A DNA stretch of 64,000 nt. Source: Oscheius tipulae. Taxonomy: Eukaryota; Nematoda; Chromadorea; Rhabditida; Rhabditidae. Shown piece by piece: positions 20,906 through 33,700 of this stretch. The stretch spans positions 2,232,001 to 2,296,000 of the forward strand of contig JASJZH010000004.1 in the NCBI GenBank assembly GCA_037178975.1. Reading direction: 5' to 3'. A program made the position numbers and the translations under genes. The stretch's first letter is position 1, and each line of letters opens with the position of its first letter. Below the pieces are notes generated by a model. That model was not told the DNA's origin and did no database searches. It saw nothing but the letters and a program-made list of their open reading frames with translations.

Positions 20906-23900
20906 ATGGTTTCCAGTTGTCGATGCCTCCGTGAGATGCGACTTCTCTTCACCTTGCTGGCCACGACCGCCGCCTTTAACAAGGACAGGTACTCTCTATT
21001 GATTCATCTCTAATTTCTCCTCTTCAGCATTGAAGACTGCTCACGCGTGTTGAGCGAATACCTCCTGGAGACATTTGAGCGTGTCAGCGGTGAGCAGAAG
21101 ATCATCCAGTTCTACGAGAAGTTTGTCGAGACGGAGCAGTATGACCCTCGTCTGGAGCTCAAAAGATCCAAGGCGGTCATTGAGAAGTATCTCAAGCGGA
21201 GAGCGGAGTTTGCCTTCAAGGCGAAAGTGTCCTTGGAGGCAAGGGAACAGAAGAACTCGACCGACATCGATGTCAATGACCCGAACTCTAAGGACTTCAT
21301 TAGGTTCATGTCGGCCAAACAGGTAACTTTACTGTCAGTTTTTTCATCACCCAATTCAGGGAAATGACGCGACTCTAATCTACGAGCATTCCCATATTCC
21401 GAGTCAGGTCAAGGTCGATGAGACCAGAAACTTTACTCTGCATCCAAATGCCAATTTCTATTCTCTCCCGACCTCATCAGTTGCTTCGGCAGTCCATATT
21501 CCTACACCTCTGTACGATCGACGTTTGTTTAGAGCAAGAGCAGCCTGATTGTCGAATTTGCAGAACCCGAGTTCCTGAGGAAAATCGACTGGTCAGAGAT
21601 TGACGCAGTCTATCGGACACATAGGGACGAGGTTCGAGATCTGGCCTTCCAACTTTTCTGCTCCGAATCCGGATACATGCGATTCTACCCAGCTGCCTCG
21701 TGGTTCTGGGATAATGACAAGGAGCGGTTGGATCTGTTCGACTGTAGGAATACTGAATGGTATGAGACTTGGGACTTGTTCACTTATTTCTTTAGGTACA
21801 TCAACGCGGCGACAAACTCAAAGAATGTCCTAATCATGCTCGACATGAGCGGTTCGATGCTCGGGCAGAGGTACGAGATTGCCAAGCAGACGACCGAGGC
21901 CATATTAGAGACGCTCTCTCACAACGACTACTTCAACATCATGCCTGTGAGCTTTCTTCTTTGAGTCTAGACATTAACAAAACAGTCGGTTTTGGAGATC
22001 AAAGAATTTCCCCGCCGTACTTTGCTTTAATTACATTGAGAGATTCGTCTCCTTCGAATAGCATACACGCATTTAATGCTCAGTCAGGTTCTCTGGCTTC
22101 TTTCGGCTTGCATACGGGTCTTGTCACGCAAATAACCGGCTTACAGTAGTGACCTCTGTTCTTTCACTAATACACCCACACCTCGCAGACATATGGGGCA
22201 CTGGCTCAAATTTTTCGCTGGCTCTGAAGAATCGTCGTCAAGTGTCTTCTGTCCAAATATGAGCAAAAACCATTAGAAAATGACTCACCCACAGTGTAAA
22301 TATGTCGCAATATCAAGCGCTAGGTGTACACTGGTGGACGAACTCCGGACGAATTCGGTACTGCTACTGTAGAGTTGGATCTAATACCTTGACTTGTCAC
22401 GTTAGACCATGGGAAAACTTCTAAACAGCCGTCTCTTTGCAGTTCTCGAAAGGAGCCTACTTCCTCGACGACTGTGGTGGGGAACGCGGCCTTCTCCAGG
22501 CCACTATGAGGAACAAGAAACTGCTCCGGAACAAAATGAACAACGTGACATCGGAAGGCAAGGCTGAATACGAGAAAGCCCTTCCCACAGCCTTCACGGC
22601 TCTCCTCAATGTGAGTCCTTTTGGTCCTGTTTCGCCCAACGTCCAGCTTACGCTTATTTTGCTTTCTGTTGCGATGTCCAGAGAGAAAAGAACAAGAGTC
22701 CTTCCGTTGCTTAACGCGATAAATGTCCTCTTGTTGTCCAGCTTCCCAAAACGTGGACGATTCACTCGAAGGAGGACTTCGCCCTGATGATGCAGACCAA
22801 TAAGACGACCGACATGCAGTTCCTTGAGCTGCCCGAGCATTTTCTCGGCTTTAATCGAGAATACGAGCAGGCTGTAAGTTGCATGGCTTCATAGCTTCTA
22901 CTGTGTGTGTATGAATGTTTCGTGTTTTTCACATCCTGTTGTTTTATGCCTTTCTCTATGTACGCTTCTGCTGCATGCCTTTCCTCCCTAGTGTTCTCAA
23001 CCGGTGTTTAAATCAAAATGGATGTTTTCTGTCCAAACTTGAACTAGTGAGATTGTTAGTTAAGTATGAGTACATAGAGAGACGCTGTTGAGAAAGCAGC
23101 CGAGATACTTTATAGTGACAGAAGAGAGACCCCTAACAGTGAGAAACACATGTGTTCTGTTGAGTTCTACAGTTCCATCTCGGTACTTAGAAGGATACGT
23201 CTTAGAACTACTTCATTCACTCGTTCTTTCAGAGTGTCTACCTAGAGACAGCGTGACAGCAAAAAGGGCTAACGAGCCATAAAATAAGTCCAGTCGCTTA
23301 CGCTCCTGGCGGACCGACTTACACTGCCAGCGCTGATTTTGTATTTTGAACTACATGGAACACGCTACCAGAGTTCCATAAAAGTACTAGTTATTACTTG
23401 CTGTTTCAAAATATCCAGGTTCTCTTAGTTGCTAGAGACTCGTCTGAGTTGCACGAAAAAGGTTTTTTTTAGTATTTGTAATTGTAGTGAGAGGCAAGTG
23501 CATTCTGTATAATACAGAAGAACCCTCATTTGATCAAACGAAATACGACCAAGAAAAGCTCAAAACGAATCTAGAAATAGTTCCGAGTAATCGAACTCTC
23601 GTAGATTCAGTTCTTCAGCCTTGAAAGACTAGCAAATACCTAGAGAGCACCCTATCACTTTTCCTCTAGATTACTCCTCCCTCACTTATTCCATCTTTAC
23701 ACTTTTTTCCCGTACTTTTGTCGTCTTTGCCATCGAGTCTTTACTTGTCAGATCCCATCTTTTAGATCTCGGAGAGCAAAGGTCGCTCGGATCAGGGCTG
23801 TGAGAATGTGATCATGTTGATCACTGACGGAGCCCCTAACACCTACAAGGAGATCTTTGACAAGTACAACCAGGACAAGAAGGTACCTATCCTTTGCGAT

Positions 23901-26900
23901 CGGAATCACAATGTCCCAGGTCCGAGTCTTCTCCTTTCTGATCGGTGAGGAGGCCATTGACTTTGAGCAAGTCAAGCAGATAGCCTGTACGAACCGCGGG
24001 TTCATGGTCCACGTCCAGAACATGGCCGATGTCGAGGAGAAGGTCCAGCACTACATTCGGACAATGTCCAGATCAATTGGGATCCATGCCCGAGATATTG
24101 GACTCGAGGACTCTCTTTGGAGTGGCGTCTACAGGGAGAGACTTTATCTTCCTCGTCCGGAAACCTTCGGTGAACCTGTCCCGATCACGAACCAATCCTA
24201 CGCTGTGATGAACAAGATGGCTTCCAAGAGAGTGAGTCTTTGTCTCTCAAGGTTCCGTTACAGTAAACCAGTTCAGCTGAATCATGAAGTCTTTAGAGAA
24301 ACGGTAAAGAGTGTGAACCCACGGCGCTTATATCCACACACGACACGCTTTTTGATAGTTTTTCTAGACGTAGATGAACGAGGTTTTCAGAAAATCCGAC
24401 TCCAGAAGACGGAAGCCAGATCGAGAATGTTCGTCACGACAGTCTCCTTCCCGGTCATTGTGAATGAAAGTTTTGTGGGGGTGGCTGCTGTCAATATTCC
24501 TCTGACAGAGCTCAGTCAACTGGCTCATGCCACGAATGTAAGGATTTCTTCAGAGGATTGACCAAAACCGTTTTAGATCGGCGGGAAGAGCTACTTCTTC
24601 ATGATGGACCAGAACGGATTCATAATGTTCCATCCCCAACTTCGTCCTATTGTTAGTCATGTCCCCTAGTCAAAAGAGTAGTCGTTCCAGGACCCAGTGA
24701 CCAAGTATCACAAGCCAAACTACAACAACATGGACATCCTGGAACTGGAGGTCCCTCAAACTCAGCAGGTAGTCATATTTTCTCTCTCACTGTGTGTCCT
24801 CCTAAGTTTCCTCAGTTCCAATAACCACAATAGATCCGTCTGGCACAGCCGAAAGAACTCGTCTCAAACTACCACTGCGAACGCGGGAGCTATGCCGAAT
24901 GTGTTCACGAGATCCGACAAATTGTAGGCTACGTCGTAGGCTTCTCTCTAACACCTGGGCGCGAAAGACATCAAAGAAAGGGTGCATGGCTCGAACTACT
25001 CACTTGCATGCTTCTATATTGTTTGGTGCAAGAGACCGAAAGCTTTTTCAGACCAAGAGAATGATTCTAAAGTGCGACAACTCGGACCCACAAGAACTCG
25101 ACATTCTGTTTGCGAACGAGGTCGTGAACAGGGTCTGGCCGCAGACCAATGTCTACTATGCCGAGTGTATCGAAGGAGCCAATTTTGTGTAAGCTGAATG
25201 TTTGTTAGACCAATAAAGAGGTTTTCAGATTGGGACTGGCTGTGGCTAAAGGCGACGACTTTAGACTGAAGAGACGATCAAGAGAGTACAACTACGGGGC
25301 GGTCCGACTGGATTGGATGAATGACAAGCAGTGGAGAATACATCCTCATTGGTTCTTTCTGTTTTGAGCTTTCGGAATTATTTTTTTCCAGGCGGTACTG
25401 TCTTCTGAACGATACTGACACGAACATCACCAAGGAAGAAGCCTTCATGGTCTATGCCAAGCAGATGGCGGACAGTGGCAAACTTCCTGAACTCTGCATT
25501 GCTCGTCGTCATCTCGTGGACAAACTTCTTGTGGATCTGGAAGCCACACAGGCCATGAATGAAATGTGGGATCAACAGTGGCAGTTCATGAAAGAGTAAG
25601 AAGAAGTCGAGTCTTACACGAATCATTTCAGCAACCTGATCCATTTGGTCTTCTTCACCTCTCCGTCTGGCTTGAGCCGTTTCTACAATCAGACTCTGGA
25701 TGACTATGACTATTCGGATCCGAACTGGAACATTCTCGACCATATCGGGTCCTTGATGAGCATTGAACATGTTCAGGAGAGCTACAACCATTTCATTGCC
25801 GACCTCAATAGGAAAAGTGTTGACGATCAGTACTTCAAGAGGAGTGTTCGAATGAAGGGAGATGTCGTCTTTGAAGTGACTAACCGGTCTAAGATCTGGT
25901 ACAAGGTGGGTATCAGGGATTGTTCTGAACCGATTCAAAGCTTCCAACGAATTGGCCACGTTTGGAGATTCGCCTGTTCAAACTGGCATATTGACCAGAC
26001 ACGAGACCAGAATATAAGGAAAAGTTCAGATTGAAAAGGCTTTCTATCATCTTTTGAATCTGTTTCCCATGAAGTTATTTCAGTCCGAGACCCAGCTGAC
26101 CAACTACGGCCTCAATGAGAACCTGACCATGCTCTCCCAAGCCACAAAGGCTGTCTACATGGGAAATGCTCTTCTTGGAGTCGCCGGTCTTGAATTTGCC
26201 TACGATTACGTGGTCAACATGCTGGGTGAACATGGCTGTGCCCCCTCCGATGAGAGAAAATGGTGTGTTCTACTCGACGAGCACGGCTATGTCTACTACA
26301 GTAACCAGCTGGGCATCTCCTATGAGGACTATTTGGCGGTAATTACAAGCTTTTACCAAAAAAAAAAAGAAAGTTCAGGATCCGATTGGAAAGGGAAAAC
26401 ACATTGGACATTGGTTCGGCGATATCAACCGCGTCAGCCAGCGCGCTATGGCCTTGCTTGTTGAGAAGAGGTTCTACACAAAGTGAGTGTGGCCGAGTGC
26501 CAAGAGGTCCGATTGGGGCGCCCGCGACCAAGGGTTCGAGTCCGCCGACTATGAAGATACCACTAGAGTCTCAGAATGCCATGATCGACAAACTTGCTCA
26601 AAGACCGAGTCAGCTTTTGCTTTTTGGGGGAAAAGAGACCAAGTTTATATGAGAAAAGAAATTGTTTTAGGCTTCGCTACATTGATCACCAGGCCATGTG
26701 CAAGGAGAAGAAGGTTGTTGTTCAGTCGGCCAATTCAAATCAGGTGGGATCAGACCACTCTCCACAAAAAAAATAAACGTTTCAGCCTTTCCGCTGGATT
26801 CTCCGAGCCTTCTGGAACATGTCCTTCCGTCTCCTCCAATCGATACGATCCTTCTCTCTTCTCCCCTTCTTCGTTGGTCATTCGGACGCCTACACCTCGT

Positions 26901-27481
26901 CTTTCCATGAGGGACAAGAGGGAGTTCCCTGTGCCAAAGCCAGCTACTTTTACTATGCCAACAAGCAGGGACGACGACCCGTATCGGCGAGCCTTGTCGA
27001 TGGAGGTCGGTACGAGAGACCCTGTCCCACGACCAAATGTTCAGTGTAAGTGCTTTTCTTCCATTCGGAGCTAACAAACCGACTTGTAGAAAGATGCAGG
27101 CCTCATTCATTGAGGGAACGAATCTGGTAATGGTGTGGCTTACCCAGGAGGAGAAGAGCTCGCTCTGTTACGATGAGACAGCCTGTCCTATCCAGGATCC
27201 AGGAGAGGTTCCATTCGGATTCGAGAGACAAGATCCTCCGGACCCTGTGCCCGAGACGTGTGACATGCCTCCGCACAAGAGACCGGCCAGCTCGAAAGCC
27301 ATGTGCTACAATTCCATCGATGAGGTAATTTTTTAACTGACTGGTGAATCCGCTGTGGTACCTTATTAATCCCGTTCTCAACAAGAGCTTATTTCAGGAA
27401 CTGGCGATGCACGAGCCCTGCTCACCAGCCTCGCTCCCTGTCCTTTCGCTCGTCTCTCTCCTTTTCGGTCTATTCCTGTGA
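20906..27481 (+). CDS. Voltage-gated calcium channel alpha2-delta-like subunit (VWA + CACHE)
   Basis: Extracellular auxiliary subunit that promotes surface expression of CaV channels. 23 exons: 20906-20988, 21028-21322, 21360-21522, 21564-21759, 21796-21946, 22443-22610, 22742-22873, 23766-23882, 23920-24231, 24391-24537, 24577-24651, 24691-24768, 24834-24923, 25052-25188, 25229-25351, 25392-25595, 25632-25905, 26084-26338, 26379-26482, 26671-26743, 26786-27045, 27090-27324, 27398-27481; about 1251 aa. A signal peptide is followed by a VWA_N region ([11 protein letters not shown]), a VWA domain with an intact MIDAS (LDMSGSM, ITDGAP), a CACHE-like region ([15 protein letters not shown]), cysteine-rich delta region and a hydrophobic C-terminal tail that suggests GPI anchoring. 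Exon 22742-22873 adds 44 residues within the VWA relative to vertebrate alpha2-delta. The junction 24923/25052 is the least certain. A poly(A) signal is at 27655. Confidence 0.9.
26486..26551 (+). repeat. Degenerate tRNA-Ser-like (SINE-like) sequence in an alpha2-delta intron
   Basis: A-box TGGCCGAGTGC (26490-26500) and a perfect B-box GGTTCGAGTCC (26533-26543), with an intervening GGGGCGCCCGCG resembling the variable arm of serine tRNAs. Stem pairing is incomplete, so a tRNA pseudogene or tRNA-derived SINE is favoured over a functional gene. Confidence 0.5.
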
Positions 27482-27654
27482 GTCAAAGAAGCTACCGGTG
27501 TCTACCACTACGGGTCCTACAATATTGAAGAGTTCATTCTTTCCCTCTCTTCTTGTGATCAATCCTTTCCTCCCTTCTCTTCCTGTCCCCACTGCCCCGT
27601 CTGTGATGCGACGGACCCTTTCTCTCATACCAAATCAATCAAGAAAGAGCTGTG

Positions 27655-27660
27655 AATAAA
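27655..27660 (+). terminator. Poly(A) signal of the alpha2-delta gene
   Basis: AATAAA about 175 nt downstream of the stop codon at 27481. Confidence 0.6.
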
Positions 27661-27822
27661 GACTTCTTAACCTACGAGAGTCTTCGTCTGTCTCTGATAC
27701 ACTCAGTGATTCTTCAAGAAGTCTGAAACAGAACAGAAAAAGCGAGTTCTATCAACTAGATTGCCTGTCAAGGCAAACCCCGTGACTTGTCATGTCTTAT
27801 CCTTGTCCTGTCGAGATGGGAC

Positions 27823-27830
27823 TATAAAAA
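27823..27830 (+). promoter_or_regulatory. TATA box for the 27906 gene
   Basis: TATAAAAA in the context GGGACTATAAAAAGAG, 83 nt before the ATG. A near-identical GGACTATAAAAGG precedes the minus-strand secreted-protein gene near 50770. Confidence 0.6.
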
Positions 27831-27905
27831 GAGCCAGCTGGCCAGAGAGTAATTGTGTGAGTAGCAGCGCCAGCGGACGGAAGACTCCTCTTCTTTTTCT
27901 TCGCC

Positions 27906-29723
27906 ATGCGTCTTCTGAATGTCCTTTTCTTGTCCCTTTTACATCTGCTCGGCGCCAGTGGCATCCACGCTCCGTTTATGGGAAAGTCTGCCGCTGTCAC
28001 CAAGGAAGTCGCCCTGGACCAGCTTCGCTCCTGTAGTGGAACTAAGCTGAAAGCCGACAATGGAACCAATCAGAAAGGCGTCGAGTACGCGATCAGCTGC
28101 AGAGTGGCCAACAGCTTCTTCCTCACTGCTGCCGAATTGGACATGACGGGCTCGCATGGAGACTCGGAGACTAGTGGCTGCTACCTGTGTCAGAACGAAG
28201 GAAACGATCAGATCTGCAAGGATGCCAACATGGTCCAATTTGTTTCGAAGAAGTTAACCAACATTACCATGCTCACAGAAACTGCCAGCTGTGCCCTCGA
28301 AGCCGGTCTCGTCAACAATCCCAAGCTCAAGCTGCGATACGCCCGTACCGATGGTCTTAAGGGAGCCGAGAACAACAATTTCCACGTCAAAACCATCACC
28401 AACTTCATCCAGCCGGTAGGTTCTTTGGTAGTTCAGGGGCACTGGTAGTCACTTTTCATTGGTCGGGTAGCAGTTGCCAGACATTGGGACATGGGTAGTT
28501 AGACAGGGAGACGTGTAGAGATTACAAAACTAGGCTAGGAGACTTTAGAAGCAACTGGACTAATAGTTAGCAGTCATAGTACCTGACTGATCAAGAGTTT
28601 CCAGGAGAGCGACATCGTCTCGTCCCACTCGCAGAGCTTCTACGCGGACACCTTCAACTGGAAAAACCACGACCATTTCAAATGTCGCGGATGTCTTGGC
28701 GGAGCCTATCTGCAATTCCAAGGCACCCAAAACCAGCGGTTCAACATCGAACTCTTTCCCAGAAAGACGTGTGAATGGATCATCTTCTGTTTCGACTTTG
28801 TCTTCGATGGGAAGAATCCGTCCAAATGCATTCGCAACACCGAAGTTTACCTCTTCCTCCACAACGGAATCGTCCACTCGGGCAATCGTCAGTCCGCCTT
28901 TGCCATGAACCTGCTCTATGGGAGAAGCATCCGCATCGAGAGAACCGTAGAGTCTGCTGACCACTTCTGGATCACGAGTGGACAGAACGAGCGTCTGGTC
29001 CTTGCGCCATTCAACACCGGAGCCAAGATCATGATGGCCATGTCCCACAACGACTGTCTGGAACTACCGATTCAAGGAATGGGAACTCTTGGCAGTCCAG
29101 AACTCGTGAATCCGACGCCAGTGGACAAGGACAGAGCCAATCCGAGAGGTGTGACTCCTGTGAAGAAGGAGGATGTCGACGAGGACAACAACAAGCACCA
29201 GGAAGTCACTGTGAAGCCTCTGGGTAAAGCTGACGAAGTGCAAGCTCTAAGCGAACCGTCGACGACGACCGAGAAGGTGCTGAACATGACAATGGCTCCG
29301 ACGACCGAGGTTCCAACCCAAGCTCCCAATATGCAGGGAATAGCTGCTCCGAAGTACGACGAGAACTCTGGCAATGCTCGCTACAGGGGCTGGCTGACGT
29401 GGGCCTACTTCTACGGTAGTCTCACAGGCACTCTGCTCGGTTCCCTCATCTGTGGCCTGCTCTTCTTCCTCATCCGTCGTACCGTCTACCGCGCCTGGTA
29501 CAGAGGCATGTACAAGCGCTACGGATGCGACGCCTCTGGAACGACTGGTGGAGTGACGAGAGCAGAGTTTGGTGCCACAACCACGGGTGGCAATACGACT
29601 ATAGGATCGACGACTGCTGAAGCCACGACGGCAACCACGATGGTCGAGACGACTGGCGGCACGACGAGCGATGGAACGACCACTGGCGGTAATACAGGAA
29701 CCAAGTCCATGATCACCATCTAG
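27906..29723 (+). CDS. Unknown type I single-pass membrane protein with Cys-rich ectodomain and Thr/Gly-rich tail
   Basis: Family not recognised. Two exons, 27906-28415 and 28605-29723 (phase 0), give 542 aa. The start ATG opens a classical signal peptide (MRLLNVLFLSLLHLLGASG). The ectodomain (about residues 20-430) has many cysteines, including YLCQNEGNDQICK and FKCRGCLGGAY, and several N-glycosylation sequons such as NGT and NIT; an acidic Pro/Thr/Lys linker follows. A transmembrane segment at about 434-460 (WAYFYGSLTGTLLGSLICGL) is followed by a basic stop-transfer and an ~65-residue cytoplasmic tail rich in TTGG/TTA motifs. A TATA box lies 83 nt upstream. A poly(A)-like AATAAA appears about 30044. 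An abundant surface or cuticle-facing protein is possible, but nothing seen assigns a function. Confidence 0.8.
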
Positions 29724-30794
29724 ATGAAGATTTATGGTGTTCCAAAAACCTTGTTCTTCTTTGTTCAGTAGTCTTGGCGGTACTTTTCCTAGCAGTCTCT
29801 CTACATCTTGTCTCTTTTGTTTGGTTTGAACTCCTCGAGCTTTGGGGGAAATTTGGGAACTTAAAGAAGCGGCGCAGCTGGCAGTTGTCAATAGTAGGTC
29901 AAGAGTGAAAGACGGCTGATCTATTTTAAATTGTGCTCTCACCTATGTCTGTGTGTATGTCGGAAGCTTTATTGCCAATTACTCGCCAGCAGTTTCTTTG
30001 TGACAGTGAGTTACTTTGTGCGCACATTCACTGTTTGCAAGTCAAATAAAATCGAACCAGTTTGGGAGATAGCGTCATTGGGAAACGTTGCTCCTGTCAC
30101 AGTAACTCGACTAGAGGGAGCCATGCGGCCAGGTTAGGGAAGAAAATAGATGGAAAAACCAGGACAGGCTGACAGACGGGAAACCGAAAAAGGCTCAAAG
30201 AAATAAGGTTCTAGATGTCTTTGAGCCCCTAGGGGCGATAGCAATACTTCTTATCAAAAACTTCCGACTATCGCCTTCGATATCTTCATCCATCGAAGTC
30301 GAGCCGAGAGAGCGCTTGTTATTGTAATTAAATTGGGATTCCCTAGTAGAACCATCTCCTTAACACTGCTAGGTCCTTCTGTAAACTTCAGACTTCAGCT
30401 CACTCCCTATCACTACTGGAGCCCGTTGTCCAGTCCAGTCTGCTTGTTGTGCTCTGAGTCCATTGTCACTCGACTAGTCTTGTATTCATTCCCCCTTTCT
30501 CTCTCTCCTCACTCCTCAACTCATTTATCTCCGCCTCATTAGCGAATCAAAGGACTCGCTTGTTAGTCCACTCTCCTCTCTATTGTAGTCTTCCTTTTTC
30601 TTACCGAACACGCAAGGGCAGGTGGAGCCGAGGAAAAGATCGTTAATAACTTAATAATCAGTGAGAGAGACTCGGAAATTGGTTTCATAATCGGACCCTC
30701 AGGAGACGTCGCCCGAAGAAAAGGAGGAGACTCCGCCCCTTCTCCTCCTCCCTCGCCAGTCCACTTTCCTCCTCGATGTCCGCCTAATGCGGCT
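29724..30794. other. Intergenic interval
   Basis: 1.1 kb between two co-oriented membrane-protein genes. It contains an AATAAA near 30044 that may end the upstream gene. No other gene, RNA or element was recognised. Confidence 0.5.
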
Positions 30795-33700
30795 ATGCGA
30801 TTGTCATGTCTTTTGTTGGTCCAGCTCCTAGCTGTCACTCTCACAGAAGGTTTGTCCTGCCTGTTGTTGAATCAATGGGAACGAGTGTTTATATTTCGGA
30901 AAGTCTCTCTTCCTCTCCTCTCTCTTATTTACGACCTTACAACACAGCTGTGGCACAATGCGGAGGTCATAAATCTCCGAGGCTTAATCACGACTAAAAC
31001 AATCGGAACAGGAAGTCGCTGAAGAGGAGGAAAGAGAGAAGAGGGTTAGAGGCTCGAAATTTGATACAGACAACTTTCCAGCCACGTAGGGTGAGCCATG
31101 GGAATGTTTCTTTGCACAACTATAGGAGGGCAACTCGATATCCATATCTCCTTCTCTTTGGGGGTCAAATTGAAGTGTAATCACAGCGTGTATACGACTA
31201 CAATCCCCACCATTAGCACAGGTTATGAGCTCTTTCTTTGAACGTGTAGGCCACAGGATCCAGTTATACGAGCCAAGAATATCTGAGAAAGTGAGTTGAT
31301 ACGTGATAATTTAGGTGGTCAACAGGTGTCGGTCAGGAAGTAAACTGAGTAAGCGGGATCCGATTACCTATTATCTGTCAGCGAACAGTTCAGAAAAATC
31401 GAAGACGTTTCTGGCCAATGTGTGTCGACGGAAAGGTTTGGTAATACTGAAACGGGCTAAAATGTCCTTGGTAAGCTCGCGATTTCACACTTTAGTGTAC
31501 CTCCGCATAGCTTAGGTATACGATAGCTGTTTCTTGAATCCTGTAAGCCTACTAAATGAGTAATTTACCCGAACTGCAAACTCACAGACACTCAAATGAG
31601 GAAATGATAGTAGCTTCCCTTCCAAGGCAAACTTTCCAGCTCTTTAATTTTTTTTTTTGCTATGAGGGGTTTTGAACTTTCGTGATGTTCAATAAACTTC
31701 TAGAGAGATCTAGAGAAGACCAAGCTGTACACGTTTACAAAATATGACTTCTCAAAGTCCAGGGCTCCTTGATTCAGTAAGTTGGGCAGGGCAGCTCCCA
31801 GTGAGACTCGACTGGCATACATTGGGTTTCAAACCTTCTGTTTGAACCTTTCCTGTTCAAAAAGAACCGAAAGGCAGTCACAGAACTGTCAAAACGACTC
31901 TCCTTCTTTAGAAAAGGCTCTGAACCAATAGTCCGTCTATTTGTTCATCCCATGCAGCCTTTGCCCTTTCCTCCATCCCTTGGGCCCCAATTAAAAGAAT
32001 TCCTCCTTTTCCCCCAAGACGGAGTCAACTTGTTAATTGTGTTTACGCGATTCTCTCTCTGTTCCACGGACAAAAAAAGGAGAGAGTCCACCAGTGCTTT
32101 CGATTGCCTGAATAGGCTCTTATGAGCCGGGGGCTCCGCAGATTCTCATGCTTATAACGAGTCGTCGTCGTCTCTCTCTCTAGCCTCACTCATTGCCCCC
32201 GAGGGAAAGAGAGGACCTTTTTAGTCGAATCAAAAGATTTCGGAGTAGGAGGCTGGGGGTGAATTCCCGAGGGAGACGGACGTTTCGCCCGTCTCACACC
32301 TCCTAGTGTGGGACATCGATTCGTGGAGGCGCCAAACTGTCAGAGATTTCTGGTTTTTTTTATCAGAAACTCTGGGAAAGGAGGGAAAAAAGATTTGTAT
32401 TCTCGCTAAAAAAAATATATCTAAAATAAGATCATTTCAGGCGTGAAGTGCTTCTGTGACCGGGAGTCCTGCGACGAGAATCTGCTCTGCCAGGGCGAGT
32501 TCTGTTTCATTGGACTGCGTCGCGACGACAGCGGTTAGTTCTTTTCTCTCTTCGCACACCGGAAGCGTGCTTGATTTCGTCCATAGCCATAAGTACATGG
32601 GGTCGCTTAGACGCTCGGACACACACCGAGCTAAGAGAGAGTTATGGCCTGTTTATGAGCATGGCAGGGACCACTTTTAGTTCATATGTGAAATTACGGG
32701 AAGTTGTGAAAGGGAACACGAATTGACCATTTCCTTTTCGGGAACGAGCAGCATATTTTTAGCTACTGACTGTAAGACACATACTTTGCTAAGCATTACA
32801 GATTCTGTACTATTCGAAAAAAAAATATGTATCTCGGCTCATTCCAATTGAAATAAAGATTGTTGGATTGTTGTAGGTCTTTTGTATCCGTGGAACTCTT
32901 GAGCACCAAGAAAGAGGAACAATCAATCCAAACAGAAGTCGGCTTCTAGTGTAAAGGAAGTACCAATAATCTGAAAAAAGTTAGGAACGACTCGGCATTT
33001 CAGTTCCAGTCCTCGAAGGATTTCACTGGGTACGAAGCATTTTGACAGAAAACGGTGGCATACCTGTAGCTCTTGAAGAACACTCATTAACCCAAAATTT
33101 ACCTCATTGAGATGAGTCATCTTGACAGCTCAGATACTCACTGTTTGTATCAATCCACCTGACAATTTTACCGGAGAATGACAGCTGTTGACTGTCACTT
33201 TTAGTATTTTAAGTCAACTCTCAAACACAACGAAACATCAGTAACTGTTCATGGTGAGGCATCTGTTTTGACTTAAAGATGCACAGCTGACTCATACCTT
33301 ATTGGCCTTAATTTTAATGACTGTGTTTCTTTTGTGACTTTAACTCGTAGCTGGTATCCAGAATATCTAGGACCAAAAAGTTACAAACAGTTTTACTCTC
33401 CCAGAACAAACCATCTTTCAGCAGACTCCCACCGTCTCCGTCAGCACTGTGGCAGTGGTTCGGACCTTGCTTTCCTTGGCGGAGGCAGTCAGCCTCGCTG
33501 TGAGGAACGTATCGACGACTGGCACGAGGTGAATTTTTGTCTCCGCCGGTGACAGATGGCCATGCTCCATTTATCTCCTGGCCAGATCTGAAGGCATCTC
33601 CCCTGAGGACAGTCTTTCTCGCCATATGGCCAACCCCTCTCGCTCGTTAGAGAAGCATAAGACCTCATTAGCATATCCGTGTCGGAACAAATGCCTTCTC

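Noticed and set aside
23857-24561. Single 234-residue plus-strand frame taken as one exon
   Set aside because: It reads through introns 23883-23919 and 24232-24390; conserved alpha2-delta sequence requires splicing them out.
26486-26551. Functional tRNA-Ser gene
   Set aside because: Boxes A and B are good but the acceptor and D/T stems do not pair well; treated as a tRNA-derived repeat.
28560-29048. 162-residue minus-strand frame opposite the type I membrane protein
   Set aside because: It mirrors the plus-strand coding exon; no start context, splice sites or domain features.
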